DNA of 64,000 bases from Bacteroidales bacterium (GTDB lineage Bacteria > Bacteroidota > Bacteroidia > Bacteroidales > Muribaculaceae). Below are positions 9,135 through 17,967 of this stretch, piece after piece; positions within the stretch are counted from its first letter, which is position 1; every line of letters starts with the position of its first letter. Where the stretch lies: contig DXXM01000001.1 in NCBI GenBank assembly GCA_019416285.1, positions 224,593 to 288,592 of the forward strand. The letters run 5' to 3'. Below the pieces are notes generated by a model. That model was not told where the DNA came from. It was given only the letters and a program-made list of their open reading frames with translations, and did not search any database. The position numbers and the translations under genes were made by a program.

Positions 9135-12100
9135 TTAGAGAGTAAGATTCAGACCGAAATTGAAAGTACGGTTGGAGAGGTGATGGTCTTTGGTCTCGGG
9201 ATCACCGTAGATCCACTCGCCGGAATGGATGGTGAACACATTGTTGCAGCTTGCGGTGAGGCGCAGACGCTCGATCATGAAACGGCGTGTGAAGTTCTGC
9301 GGGATGGTGTAGCCGAGAGTGATGTTGTCAAGACGCATGAAACTGCGGTTGATGAGTTTGCCGACACCACCTCTGAGCGACGAGGGACCGTTGGCCTGAA
9401 GGCGGCAATAACTGTTAGTGGGATTGGTGGGAGTCCAGTATTCCTTGGCGGGGATATTCATTGCGTTGATAATCTTCGACGAGCCGTTGTCGTTGTTCAT
9501 CCACGCACCTTCAAGCGACTTGTGACCTATATAGGAATAGAGTGAGAATGAGAAGTCGAAATTCTTGCAGATATTGAAATCATTTCGCATCGACAGATAG
9601 ATCGGGGGTGTGGTCTGACCGAGAAAGAGTTTATCCTTGTCGTTGTAGACATATTCCTTGACAGAACCGTCGGCATTGAGTCTGTCATCCTCAGTATATA
9701 CGTTGAGAATTTTGGGATCGCCCGGTACCTGACCGTATTTGGCTGCTTCGGCAATATCCTCGGGTGTATTCTGCCATACGCCTACGGCCTTGTAATTCCA
9801 GATTTCGCCGATGGCATGGTCTATGAACCAGCCACGGCCGGTGTCGTCGGGTTCTACTCCGTTCTCGTCAAAATTGTAGTAGAGGTGCTTGATTTTGTTC
9901 TGATTGTAGGAGAACGCCACAGAGGTGGTCCAGCGGAAGTCCGGCAGATTCACGTTGAGCGAATTGAGAGAGATTTCAACACCTTTGTTTGTCACTTCGC
10001 CGAGGTTTGTAAGTCTCTCCTTAAAGCCGCTGAACGACGGAAGCGAGGCGGTCATGAGCATATCTTTGGTCGACTTGGTGTAGAAATCGACAGCACCTGT
10101 AAGGCGTGCGTTAAGTACAGAGAAGTCGATACCGTAGTTCCATGAGTTGGTGCGTTCCCAGAGAAGATCCGGATTACCGAGAGTGGTCTGCATTGAGAGA
10201 GCCTTGACCACGGTCGATGTGCCGTTATTGTAATAGACCATCGAGCCGTCGAGCTGCAGGTTGGTGAGAGATTTGTAGACTTCTTGAATCTTAGTGCGGT
10301 AATCGGCATATTCGCGGTTACCGTTGGTGCCCCACGACACGCGGATTTTGGCATTGTCAAGCCATGAACGGGTGGATTCCATGAATTTCTCATCGGAGAT
10401 GTTCCAGCCGAGACCCACGGCTCCGAAATTGCCCCACTTGTTGTTTGCGCCGAAACCGGAGAAACCGTCGCGGCGGAAAGAACCGGTGATCATATACTTG
10501 TTGTCGTAGCTGTAGAACACTCGGCCGAGATAGGAAGCTGCGGTGTAGCGTGCGTCATAGTTTTTGAAAGAGCTCTGCAGTTTGTCGCCGCCCTCCACAT
10601 AATGGAATCCGAGAGCATCGGTCGGTGAGATGTTTCTCGCTTCTATGCGGTCGCGCCAGTATTTATGTTCCTCCGCTTCCTGTACGAGAGTCACAGTGAA
10701 CCGGTGCACATCATTGAAGGTGCGGTCCCACAGGAGGGTGTTGTTGAGGTTCCAGTCGAAAGTCTTGGTATTCTCGCGGTTCACACCCTGACTGGAAGCG
10801 GATGCGTAGGGACGGTCTGCCGACATCCAGTAGCGGTCATGGAACCACTGGTATCGCGGCGCTATATTGAATGTGTAAGTGAATCCCGCGGGAAGATTGA
10901 GCTTGATGTTGAAGATAGTGTTGAGGGCTGTATAGCCTTTGTCAAGGTCAAGATAGCGGCGCTCGAAATCATAGTTGTAGCCGCCGTTGGTGTTTGTGCC
11001 GGAGTGCGGGAACTGTTCGAGAGTGCCGTCCTCGTGACGGTATGTGCCGTAAGGCGAGTTGCGGAGCATGTTGTTATCCCAGTCATCCAGTTTAAGGTTG
11101 ACCGCGATGTCGCCGTCAGTACGGTTCTGGAAATTGGCATTTGCGCCAAATTCGAGCCAGTCGGTGATTTTGGTATTGAGTTTCATGCTTGCGCGGAAAG
11201 CCTCATAGTCCTCACCGCGGCGCGAACCCTCGTTTTTCATATAGCCGACAGACATATAGTAGTTGACACGTTCTGTCGCGCCTGAGATGGATGCGTTGTA
11301 GTCCTGCTTGATACCGGTACGGAATGAGTGGTCGTTCCAGTCCACACTTTTGCCGTCGATAAAGTTCTGAAGTACATAGGGGGCATTGAAGAATCCGAGA
11401 CGGTTGCCCCAGAGATCCATTTCAGTCTGGCCGGAGACGCCGGCTATACCCTCGGCGCCGCCGTTTTCAAACCATGCGGTACGGTCTGCTCCGCTCATGC
11501 TGCGCGGGTCATCGAAATAGCCTGCGGGATATTTGAGATCGCCTTTGGCAGTCTTGGCATTGTAGTATCCGTAAAGTCCGTCTTCGCCTTTGTCATAGGT
11601 GTAGTATGTCTTGTACCAGTCGACATGGTGACGCAGCCAGGCGTCTCTTTCAAACACATCATTATAGTATGCCTTCGTTACTATTCCCACATTGGCTGAG
11701 AGATTGATGGTGGGCTTGCCCTCCTTACCTTTCTTGGTCGTGATGATGATGACACCTGCGGCAGCACGCGCACCGTAGATGGCGGCCGAGGAAGCATCCT
11801 TCAGGATGTCGATCTGTGCGATGTCGTCAGGATTGATTTCAGAAAGTTCACCGTAGAAAGCCATGCCGTCGACAACGAGCATGGGTGAAGCCTCCGTTCC
11901 GAGTGAATTCTGACCGCGCAGCTTCATCGAGGCACCCTGTCCTTTGGCGGATTCGTCATAGCCTATCTGCAGGCCCGGGACGCCGCGGAGAATATCCTGC
12001 ACTGACGAGGGATTCTGATCGGCAATCTTGTCGGGATTGACCTGCACTACAGCACCTGTGAGGTCTTTCTTACGTGCGGTGCCGTAGCCGATCACCACCA

Positions 12101-12416
12101 CGTCATCGAGGACTTCGGTGTTATCCTGAAGCACGATTCTGATGTCATTCTGGCCATTGACTGTGAATTCATAGTTCTTATAACCGATGTAAGACACGGT
12201 GACGACATTTCCGTTTTTCACATTTAGAGCAAAATTGCCGTCAATGTCAGTAGCCACTCCCTCGGAGGTGCCTTTGACCAGAACAGACGCACCGGTAAGG
12301 GGCTCGCCTGAGGAATCCTCGACAGTGCCTTTCAAGGTATAGCTTTGCTGGGCACTCAGACTTGCTGTCCCCACAATCAGGGCCATAAGCCAAATTAAAA
12401 GTCTTAATTTTTTCAT
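9135..12416 (-). CDS. SusC/RagA-family TonB-dependent glycan importer
   Basis: Outer-membrane 22-strand barrel that imports oligosaccharides using TonB energy. The 1093-residue protein has a signal peptide (about residues 1-23, ending 'SLSAQQ'). A carboxypeptidase-regulatory-like domain follows at about 25-105 ('GEPLTGASVLVKGT', 'GNFALNV'), then the plug beginning 'VVIGYGTARKKDLTGAV' and continuing to about 240 with 'SSVQDILRGVPGLQI'. The barrel runs to the C-terminus, which ends 'FNFGLNLTL' with the usual terminal aromatic/aliphatic strand. Length is normal for SusC. It is the first gene of the minus-strand unit and faces the regulator gene across a 334-base divergent region. Expression is probably controlled by that regulator. 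Confidence 0.96.
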   Translation of the reverse strand: MKKLRLLIWLMALIVGTASLSAQQSYTLKGTVEDSSGEPLTGASVLVKGTSEGVATDIDGNFALNVKNGNVVTVSYIGYKNYEFTVNGQNDIRIVLQDNTEVLDDVVVIGYGTARKKDLTGAVVQVNPDKIADQNPSSVQDILRGVPGLQIGYDESAKGQGASMKLRGQNSLGTEASPMLVVDGMAFYGELSEINPDDIAQIDILKDASSAAIYGARAAAGVIIITTKKGKEGKPTINLSANVGIVTKAYYNDVFERDAWLRHHVDWYKTYYTYDKGEDGLYGYYNAKTAKGDLKYPAGYFDDPRSMSGADRTAWFENGGAEGIAGVSGQTEMDLWGNRLGFFNAPYVLQNFIDGKSVDWNDHSFRTGIKQDYNASISGATERVNYYMSVGYMKNEGSRRGEDYEAFRASMKLNTKITDWLEFGANANFQNRTDGDIAVNLKLDDWDNNMLRNSPYGTYRHEDGTLEQFPHSGTNTNGGYNYDFERRYLDLDKGYTALNTIFNIKLNLPAGFTYTFNIAPRYQWFHDRYWMSADRPYASASSQGVNRENTKTFDWNLNNTLLWDRTFNDVHRFTVTLVQEAEEHKYWRDRIEARNISPTDALGFHYVEGGDKLQSSFKNYDARYTAASYLGRVFYSYDNKYMITGSFRRDGFSGFGANNKWGNFGAVGLGWNISDEKFMESTRSWLDNAKIRVSWGTNGNREYADYRTKIQEVYKSLTNLQLDGSMVYYNNGTSTVVKALSMQTTLGNPDLLWERTNSWNYGIDFSVLNARLTGAVDFYTKSTKDMLMTASLPSFSGFKERLTNLGEVTNKGVEISLNSLNVNLPDFRWTTSVAFSYNQNKIKHLYYNFDENGVEPDDTGRGWFIDHAIGEIWNYKAVGVWQNTPEDIAEAAKYGQVPGDPKILNVYTEDDRLNADGSVKEYVYNDKDKLFLGQTTPPIYLSMRNDFNICKNFDFSFSLYSYIGHKSLEGAWMNNDNGSSKIINAMNIPAKEYWTPTNPTNSYCRLQANGPSSLRGGVGKLINRSFMRLDNITLGYTIPQNFTRRFMIERLRLTASCNNVFTIHSGEWIYGDPETKDHHLSNRTFNFGLNLTL

Positions 12417-12750
12417 GATAGTATTAATAATAATTGGTTTTCATGATTAAAAAGAACCATCAACAATCTTTTTCACTTTAGAAATGTGCCTTAAATAAAC
12501 AGTAGAACCTTCTGTTATACAATCTTTATACCATTGCTCTGTTTTTCTGTTGCAAACTTACGATATTGACTTGAATGTGTCCTTGTTCCAATCAATCAAA
12601 TTCGTTGCCAAATCTGTCAGATGCACTCTTTGAATGATTCGGACAGGTAACATGACAGATTCCGACATGAAATATTCGGGAAACATTTACGATATTTGCA
12701 GTATGGTTAGCCGATGCTATATCCATGAAAACAATTACCAAATCTCTACG
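12417..12750. promoter_or_regulatory. Divergent control region between susC and the regulator gene
   Basis: This 334-base AT-rich gap separates the two arms of the PUL. On the minus strand, 12553-12560 reads TAAGTTTG, a fit to the TAnnTTTG -7 element, and would give susC a leader of about 130 bases. No TTG lies 20 bases further upstream, as is common for activator-dependent PUL promoters. No TAnnTTTG was found on the plus strand for the regulator gene. Short imperfect dyads around 12615-12665 (CTGTCAGAT, GACAG) could be regulator contacts, but this is not established. Confidence 0.5.
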
Positions 12751-15700
12751 ATGAAACAAAGATTCATTACATATATAGTAATGCTTGCTGCACATCTGAC
12801 GGTGTTCAGTCATAACATCACATCCTACGACGGAACTTCCGGCCTTTCCAACGGGTATGTCGTTTCATTTGCCCAGGATGGTGACGGATATGTATGGGCG
12901 GCAACCGAGGATGGGTTAAACAGATTTGATGGTAAGCGTTTCAAGACATTCAACCGCTTTAATTCGGGATTGAGCGGGAACGAATTCAATTCGATTGCGT
13001 TCAGTCCCGGATATCCCGATTCATTGTGGATTGCAACCCAGCGTGACGGCCTCTGCATCTATGACCGAAAGACGGGTCTTATAAGAAAGTCTCAGAACAA
13101 CAGGTTAAGGTCGCCGGATATAACTGCGATTGTCCCGGTTGCCGATAAAGGTTTATTGCTCGCACACTATCATTTCGGGGCCCAGTATTATGACCCATCC
13201 ACGTCTACTGTCAGAAATTATGATCATTCCACTATTCCGGGTATGCCTATAGGTGCCTGGACGGTTGCTGATGCAGGAAATCATAACAAAATCTATGTGG
13301 GCCATACGAGAAACGGCTTCAGTGTGGTAGACACGGTAGCAAAGACATTTGTGAATTTTGACAGACGCGACGGGATTCCGGGAGAGAATGTCTATGCCAT
13401 GCTGGTAGAGGACAATGGCAACGTCTGGCTCGGAACGGACGAGGGGGCGGCGCTGTATAGTCCCGCAACATCCTCGATAATACCGTTTGTCCATGATGAG
13501 TCCAATCCGGGTTCAATCGGTCCGGGTCGTATACGGTCGATCATGCGTCTGGATAATGGCGAAATATGGTTTGCAACCTCTCAGGGTGGCGTATCGATAC
13601 TTGACACAAATCTTTACGCATATTCCGACATAAGCAAGGCCTCCTTTACCTCTGTACCCTCAGCGGGAAAGACTGGTGGAACGTCAAGTGCCAATATCCG
13701 TAGTCTGTTTCAGGATTCATTTGGAAATATCTGGATAGGAAATTACCGCTCAGGTATAGACTTGATTGGCCATATTGACCCCATATATTCCCGTATTGAC
13801 TATCAGTATGAGAGCGCTAACAGGATGACATATAAGCCGGTGTGGAGCTGCGCGTCATCTGCTGACGGCTCTCTGTGGTTTGGCGGAAACAATGAACTTG
13901 TGAGGGTTAGAAATAAAAAACATACTGTTTATCCTGTCCCTGTTTCCAGTTCCAAGGGGCGGTCGGTAATCAGGACCATAGCCATGTCTAAGAAAGGTCA
14001 GCTATGGATAGGTACGGATTCCAGAGGGGCGTTGATATATGATGAGACCGGCCATTTTTCAGAAGTCAAAACTTCATTTTCTGATGTCAGGACATTTCTT
14101 GAATACGATAATGGAGAAATGCTTATAGGTACTGCTTCGGGCATCTATGTAAGTGATGGAGAAAAAACCACACGTCTTGATTCTATTAATGACAAGTTAA
14201 AAGATCAGATAATTCAGGATATGGCTTATGATTCCAAAGGCAATCTTTGGGTCGGTACTTTTGGTAAAGGTGTGGCTATATTCGGGCCGGATCTGAAATT
14301 GTTGGCGGCTCTTGATGTGTCAAACGGTTTTCCTTCAAATGCGATCAACGCTATCAGATGTGATTACAGTAGGAGGATGTGGCTTGCCACACGCAACGGC
14401 ATTGTCTTGTTTCCGACTCCGGGAAATATCACAGATTTCTCTACTCTCGTTCCATTAGACAGCCTGGGTATTACCCATGTGAAATCCATAGAGGAGGATA
14501 AGTCACACAATATCTGGCTTGGTACAAACAAGGGGCTTGTCAGGATAGACGGAAAGAATCTGAAAGTATCGCTATATTCAGATTCTAATGAGCTTGCATC
14601 AGTTTCCTTTATAGAAAATGCTTCTCTCGTGGATGATTCAGGGCGTATCTATTTTGCATCCTCCAACGGCGTTTTCTGCATAAATCCTGCAACAGTTGAA
14701 AAAGAAAAGCCGGTAATACCTGTAAAAGTCACAGATGTAATAGTATACACTCACGATAATGAAGGAAACGAAATAAAGGAATCGGTAACTCCGTCAGATG
14801 GGAGTGTCTGGCTGACTTATGATTCAAATACATTCACAATAAATTTCAATATTCTTGACCCTTCTGTCTCGCAATATGTTGATCTGGCATATCGCTTAAA
14901 CGGATTAGGCGACGTATGGATAGAAGCGAATGGAGATGCAACTGCTATGTACCGCGACATCCCGCCGGGAGACTATGAATTTCAGGTGAAGCAAAAGCAG
15001 AAAGGCTTTGACTGGTCATCACCTGTCACTGTGGTAAAAATCCACATCGCACCTCCTGTATGGTTGACGTGGTGGGCCAAGACAATATATTTTCTCCTCG
15101 GAGTTGTATTTCTTGCTGTGGTTGCCTGGTATTATAAGCGCAGAGTGTCACTGAAACAGCAACTTGAGACAGAAAGGGTAAACAGCCGTAACCGTCAGGA
15201 GCTTAATGAGGAACGTCTGCGTTTCTATACTAATATAACGCATGAGTTGCGTACGCCTCTCACTCTGATAATGGGACCGTTGGAAGACCTTGTAGGAGAT
15301 CCGTCTCTTCCGGCAAGATATTCTTACAAGCTTCAGACCATACGCGACAGTTCCACGACCCTGCTCAATCTCATTAACGATATACTCGATTTTCGGAAAA
15401 CAGAGACACAAAACCGTCAGCTTATAGTCAAACGGGGCGATATTTCCAATCTACTGCTGGAAATAGGTCTGCGCTACAAGGAACTGAACAGGAATCCGGA
15501 CAGAACCTTCATACTGGACATTGAGCGTGACGGCCAGATGCTCTACTATGATGCCGGAATGTTGACTACCATACTCAACAATCTACTCAGCAATGCCATG
15601 AAATATACCGTGGCAGGTTCTATTACATTATCTTATCACACCGTCGTCGCTGATGGAATCCGGAAATCGGTTATAAAAGTCAGCGATACCGGCTATGGCA

Positions 15701-16803
15701 TTTCCCGTAAAAATCTCGAACATATATTTGAACGGTACTATCAGGAAAACGGGGAGCACCAGGCTTCCGGCACAGGTATCGGTCTTGCTCTGGTAAAGAG
15801 TCTTGCCGATATCCATAATGCCGATATCAAAGTGGACTCCGAACCGGGCAAAGGTTCTACGTTCTCCCTCACATTACTGACCGACAACATATATCCGGAT
15901 GCAATCCATGCCCCCGAAACAGAATTGAAAGCCACACAGGTGAATCTCCCGGAATCGGGAGACGCCGGCGATGAGCCTCAGTCAGAGCGGCGCATAAAAC
16001 TTCTTGTGGTAGAGGATAATGATGATATTCGTGAGTATATCCGTCAGGCACTTGTGGATGAGTTTGATGTCCTTGTTGCCCGTAATGGTATAGAAGGCTT
16101 AAAGATTGTTCATGATGAAGATGTCGATATGGTCATCAGTGATATCATGATGCCCGAAATGGATGGCATATCAATGTGTCGCAGTATAAAGGATGACCTC
16201 CTCACGAGCCACATCCCGGTTATACTGCTGACGGCGAAAGATTCGATTCTTGATAGGGAGGAGGGATATGAATCCGGGGCAGATTCCTATCTCACCAAAC
16301 CGTTCAGTGCCCGTCTGCTACGAAGTCGCATTTATTCAATTCTTAGAATACGCCGCAAGATCGCGGCCCAGTTTATGGCAAAAGATACACTGCACAATAA
16401 TGACGGAGACCGGCAGCAGGATTCTGACTCTATCGGGAATCCTGATTCGGCTGTCGAGAAGGCGATTTCGCCTATTGACCGTCAGTTTATGGAAAAAATC
16501 AGACAGATTATTATTGACAATATGACTGTCGAGGAACTCGGAGTGTCGTTTATCGCTGACAAGATGTGTATGTCGAACTCTTCGTTATACCGCAAAATCA
16601 ATGCTCTGGTCGGCGTGTCCCCGAATGAATACATCCGTCATGTCAGACTCTCACTCGCTACCTCTCTTCTGGAGGAAGGAGTGCTGTCAGTGACCGAGAT
16701 AGCGGAACGCACCGGGTTCGGCAGTCATTCATCATTTGCAAAAGCGTTCAAAAAAGCATACGGGATGACGGCTACCGACTATGTGGCGTCACTCAGAAAA
16801 TAA
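12751..16803 (+). CDS. Hybrid two-component system sensor/regulator of the PUL
   Basis: One polypeptide of 1350 residues combines glycan sensing and transcription control. A signal peptide (about 1-20) precedes two periplasmic propeller domains made of repeats such as 'DGYVWAATEDGLNRFDG' (about 25-690) and a Y_Y_Y domain (about 695-765). A membrane helix lies near 773-795. The kinase has phospho-acceptor H831 in 'ITHELRTPL' and an ATPase domain with 'GTGIGLALVKSLADIH'. The receiver domain begins near 1082, with phospho-acceptor D1131 in 'ISDIMMPEMDG'. An AraC-type helix-turn-helix occupies about 1245-1350. The frame is open from 12634, but I chose the ATG at 12751 because only this start places the signal peptide at the N-terminus. 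It probably activates both PUL arms when the periplasmic oligosaccharide binds. Confidence 0.95.
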   Translation: MKQRFITYIVMLAAHLTVFSHNITSYDGTSGLSNGYVVSFAQDGDGYVWAATEDGLNRFDGKRFKTFNRFNSGLSGNEFNSIAFSPGYPDSLWIATQRDGLCIYDRKTGLIRKSQNNRLRSPDITAIVPVADKGLLLAHYHFGAQYYDPSTSTVRNYDHSTIPGMPIGAWTVADAGNHNKIYVGHTRNGFSVVDTVAKTFVNFDRRDGIPGENVYAMLVEDNGNVWLGTDEGAALYSPATSSIIPFVHDESNPGSIGPGRIRSIMRLDNGEIWFATSQGGVSILDTNLYAYSDISKASFTSVPSAGKTGGTSSANIRSLFQDSFGNIWIGNYRSGIDLIGHIDPIYSRIDYQYESANRMTYKPVWSCASSADGSLWFGGNNELVRVRNKKHTVYPVPVSSSKGRSVIRTIAMSKKGQLWIGTDSRGALIYDETGHFSEVKTSFSDVRTFLEYDNGEMLIGTASGIYVSDGEKTTRLDSINDKLKDQIIQDMAYDSKGNLWVGTFGKGVAIFGPDLKLLAALDVSNGFPSNAINAIRCDYSRRMWLATRNGIVLFPTPGNITDFSTLVPLDSLGITHVKSIEEDKSHNIWLGTNKGLVRIDGKNLKVSLYSDSNELASVSFIENASLVDDSGRIYFASSNGVFCINPATVEKEKPVIPVKVTDVIVYTHDNEGNEIKESVTPSDGSVWLTYDSNTFTINFNILDPSVSQYVDLAYRLNGLGDVWIEANGDATAMYRDIPPGDYEFQVKQKQKGFDWSSPVTVVKIHIAPPVWLTWWAKTIYFLLGVVFLAVVAWYYKRRVSLKQQLETERVNSRNRQELNEERLRFYTNITHELRTPLTLIMGPLEDLVGDPSLPARYSYKLQTIRDSSTTLLNLINDILDFRKTETQNRQLIVKRGDISNLLLEIGLRYKELNRNPDRTFILDIERDGQMLYYDAGMLTTILNNLLSNAMKYTVAGSITLSYHTVVADGIRKSVIKVSDTGYGISRKNLEHIFERYYQENGEHQASGTGIGLALVKSLADIHNADIKVDSEPGKGSTFSLTLLTDNIYPDAIHAPETELKATQVNLPESGDAGDEPQSERRIKLLVVEDNDDIREYIRQALVDEFDVLVARNGIEGLKIVHDEDVDMVISDIMMPEMDGISMCRSIKDDLLTSHIPVILLTAKDSILDREEGYESGADSYLTKPFSARLLRSRIYSILRIRRKIAAQFMAKDTLHNNDGDRQQDSDSIGNPDSAVEKAISPIDRQFMEKIRQIIIDNMTVEELGVSFIADKMCMSNSSLYRKINALVGVSPNEYIRHVRLSLATSLLEEGVLSVTEIAERTGFGSHSSFAKAFKKAYGMTATDYVASLRK

Positions 16804-16850
16804 ACACATTCAAACAATTATTCTGAAAATTATAAATCAAGGTAAAAAAG

Positions 16851-17936
16851 ATGAAGGAATCAATAATTCTGTTATTTATAAGCGTCGGGCTACAGGTTTC
16901 AGCCTCGACAGGGATGCCTCTTGTTAAGGGTGAGACTTTCCGGGACAGCGAGGGTAAACATATAAATGCTCATGGAGGCGGAATAATGGAGAAAGACGGT
17001 ACATACTATTGGTATGGAGAACATCGTGGTGACGGCACTCCGGGGTCAGGACAAAAAGGTGTAAGCTGTTATTCGTCTACTGACCTACAATCCTGGGATA
17101 ATCATGGCATTGTATTATCGGTTGTGACTACGCCGGGACACATGCTTGAACAGGGATGCACCATAGAGCGTCCGAAAGTCATATACTGTCCCGCGACAGG
17201 AAAATATGTGATGTGGTTTCACCACGAGCTCAAAGGGCGCGGTTACGGCGCTGCCTTCGCCGGTGTCGCAACGTCCGACACTCCTTATGGTCCGTTTGAA
17301 TATGTTTCATCCTCACGCGTCAATCCCGGATGGTTCCCGGTCAATCTCAGCAAGAAGGACCGGGAGGAGAAGTGGGATAAGAATCTCGAGTGGTGGACTC
17401 CAGAGTGGAGAGCACAGATAGTAAAAGGCAGTTTTGTCAAACGCGACCTTTACAGCGGACAGATGGCGCGTGACATGACTCTGTTTGTCGATGATGACGG
17501 CAAGGCTTATCACATATACTCCTCAGAAGACAATCTGACCCTTCAGATTGCCGAACTTGATTCCACATTTACATCCCATACCGGCAAATATATCCGTTTG
17601 TTCCCCGGTGGTCATAACGAAGCTCCGGCCTTGTTTAAGCATGATGGCAAATACTGGATGATTACGTCGGGATGTACCGGCTGGGCACCGAATGAGGCCC
17701 GTCTGATGACAGCCGACAATATCATGGGAGAATGGAGGCAGCTTCCTAATCCTTGTCGTGGCAAAGGTGCAAAAACCACGTTTGACTCGCAGAGTACCTA
17801 TGTCATGAAAATTGGGAAAGACTATACTTTTATGGCAGACCGATGGAATCCCAAAAATCTCGCTGACTCGCGTCACCTATGGTTACCGATAAAATTTGAC
17901 AACAACGGTGTCCCGTATATAGATTCTCCGGAATAA
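16851..17936 (+). CDS. Exported GH43 enzyme of the exo-beta-1,3-galactanase type
   Basis: A 361-residue single-domain GH43 protein with a signal peptide (about 1-19). The opening 'HINAHGGGIMEKDGTYYWYGE' block and 'GVSCYSS' are shared almost unchanged with the first module of the GH43-GH35 protein. The expected catalytic set is E106 ('IERPKV'), D208 ('RDMTLFVD'), E257 ('NEAPALF') and Q314 ('DSQSTYV'). In the characterised fungal galactan 1,3-beta-galactosidase of this type a glutamine replaces the usual base, and the same replacement is seen here. Compared with the fusion module it carries an insertion of about 35 residues (about 152-200, rich in Trp, Lys and Glu) that could shape substrate access. 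It lies 47 bases after the regulator and 31 before the next gene, inside one operon. Confidence 0.88.
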   Translation: MKESIILLFISVGLQVSASTGMPLVKGETFRDSEGKHINAHGGGIMEKDGTYYWYGEHRGDGTPGSGQKGVSCYSSTDLQSWDNHGIVLSVVTTPGHMLEQGCTIERPKVIYCPATGKYVMWFHHELKGRGYGAAFAGVATSDTPYGPFEYVSSSRVNPGWFPVNLSKKDREEKWDKNLEWWTPEWRAQIVKGSFVKRDLYSGQMARDMTLFVDDDGKAYHIYSSEDNLTLQIAELDSTFTSHTGKYIRLFPGGHNEAPALFKHDGKYWMITSGCTGWAPNEARLMTADNIMGEWRQLPNPCRGKGAKTTFDSQSTYVMKIGKDYTFMADRWNPKNLADSRHLWLPIKFDNNGVPYIDSPE

Positions 17937-17967
17937 CAGAAATTTTTAATAAAGATAGCATATTATC

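Noticed and set aside
12634..12750. N-terminal extension of the regulator frame from 12634
   Set aside because: It would place 39 polar residues before the signal peptide; the ATG at 12751 gives a proper export signal.
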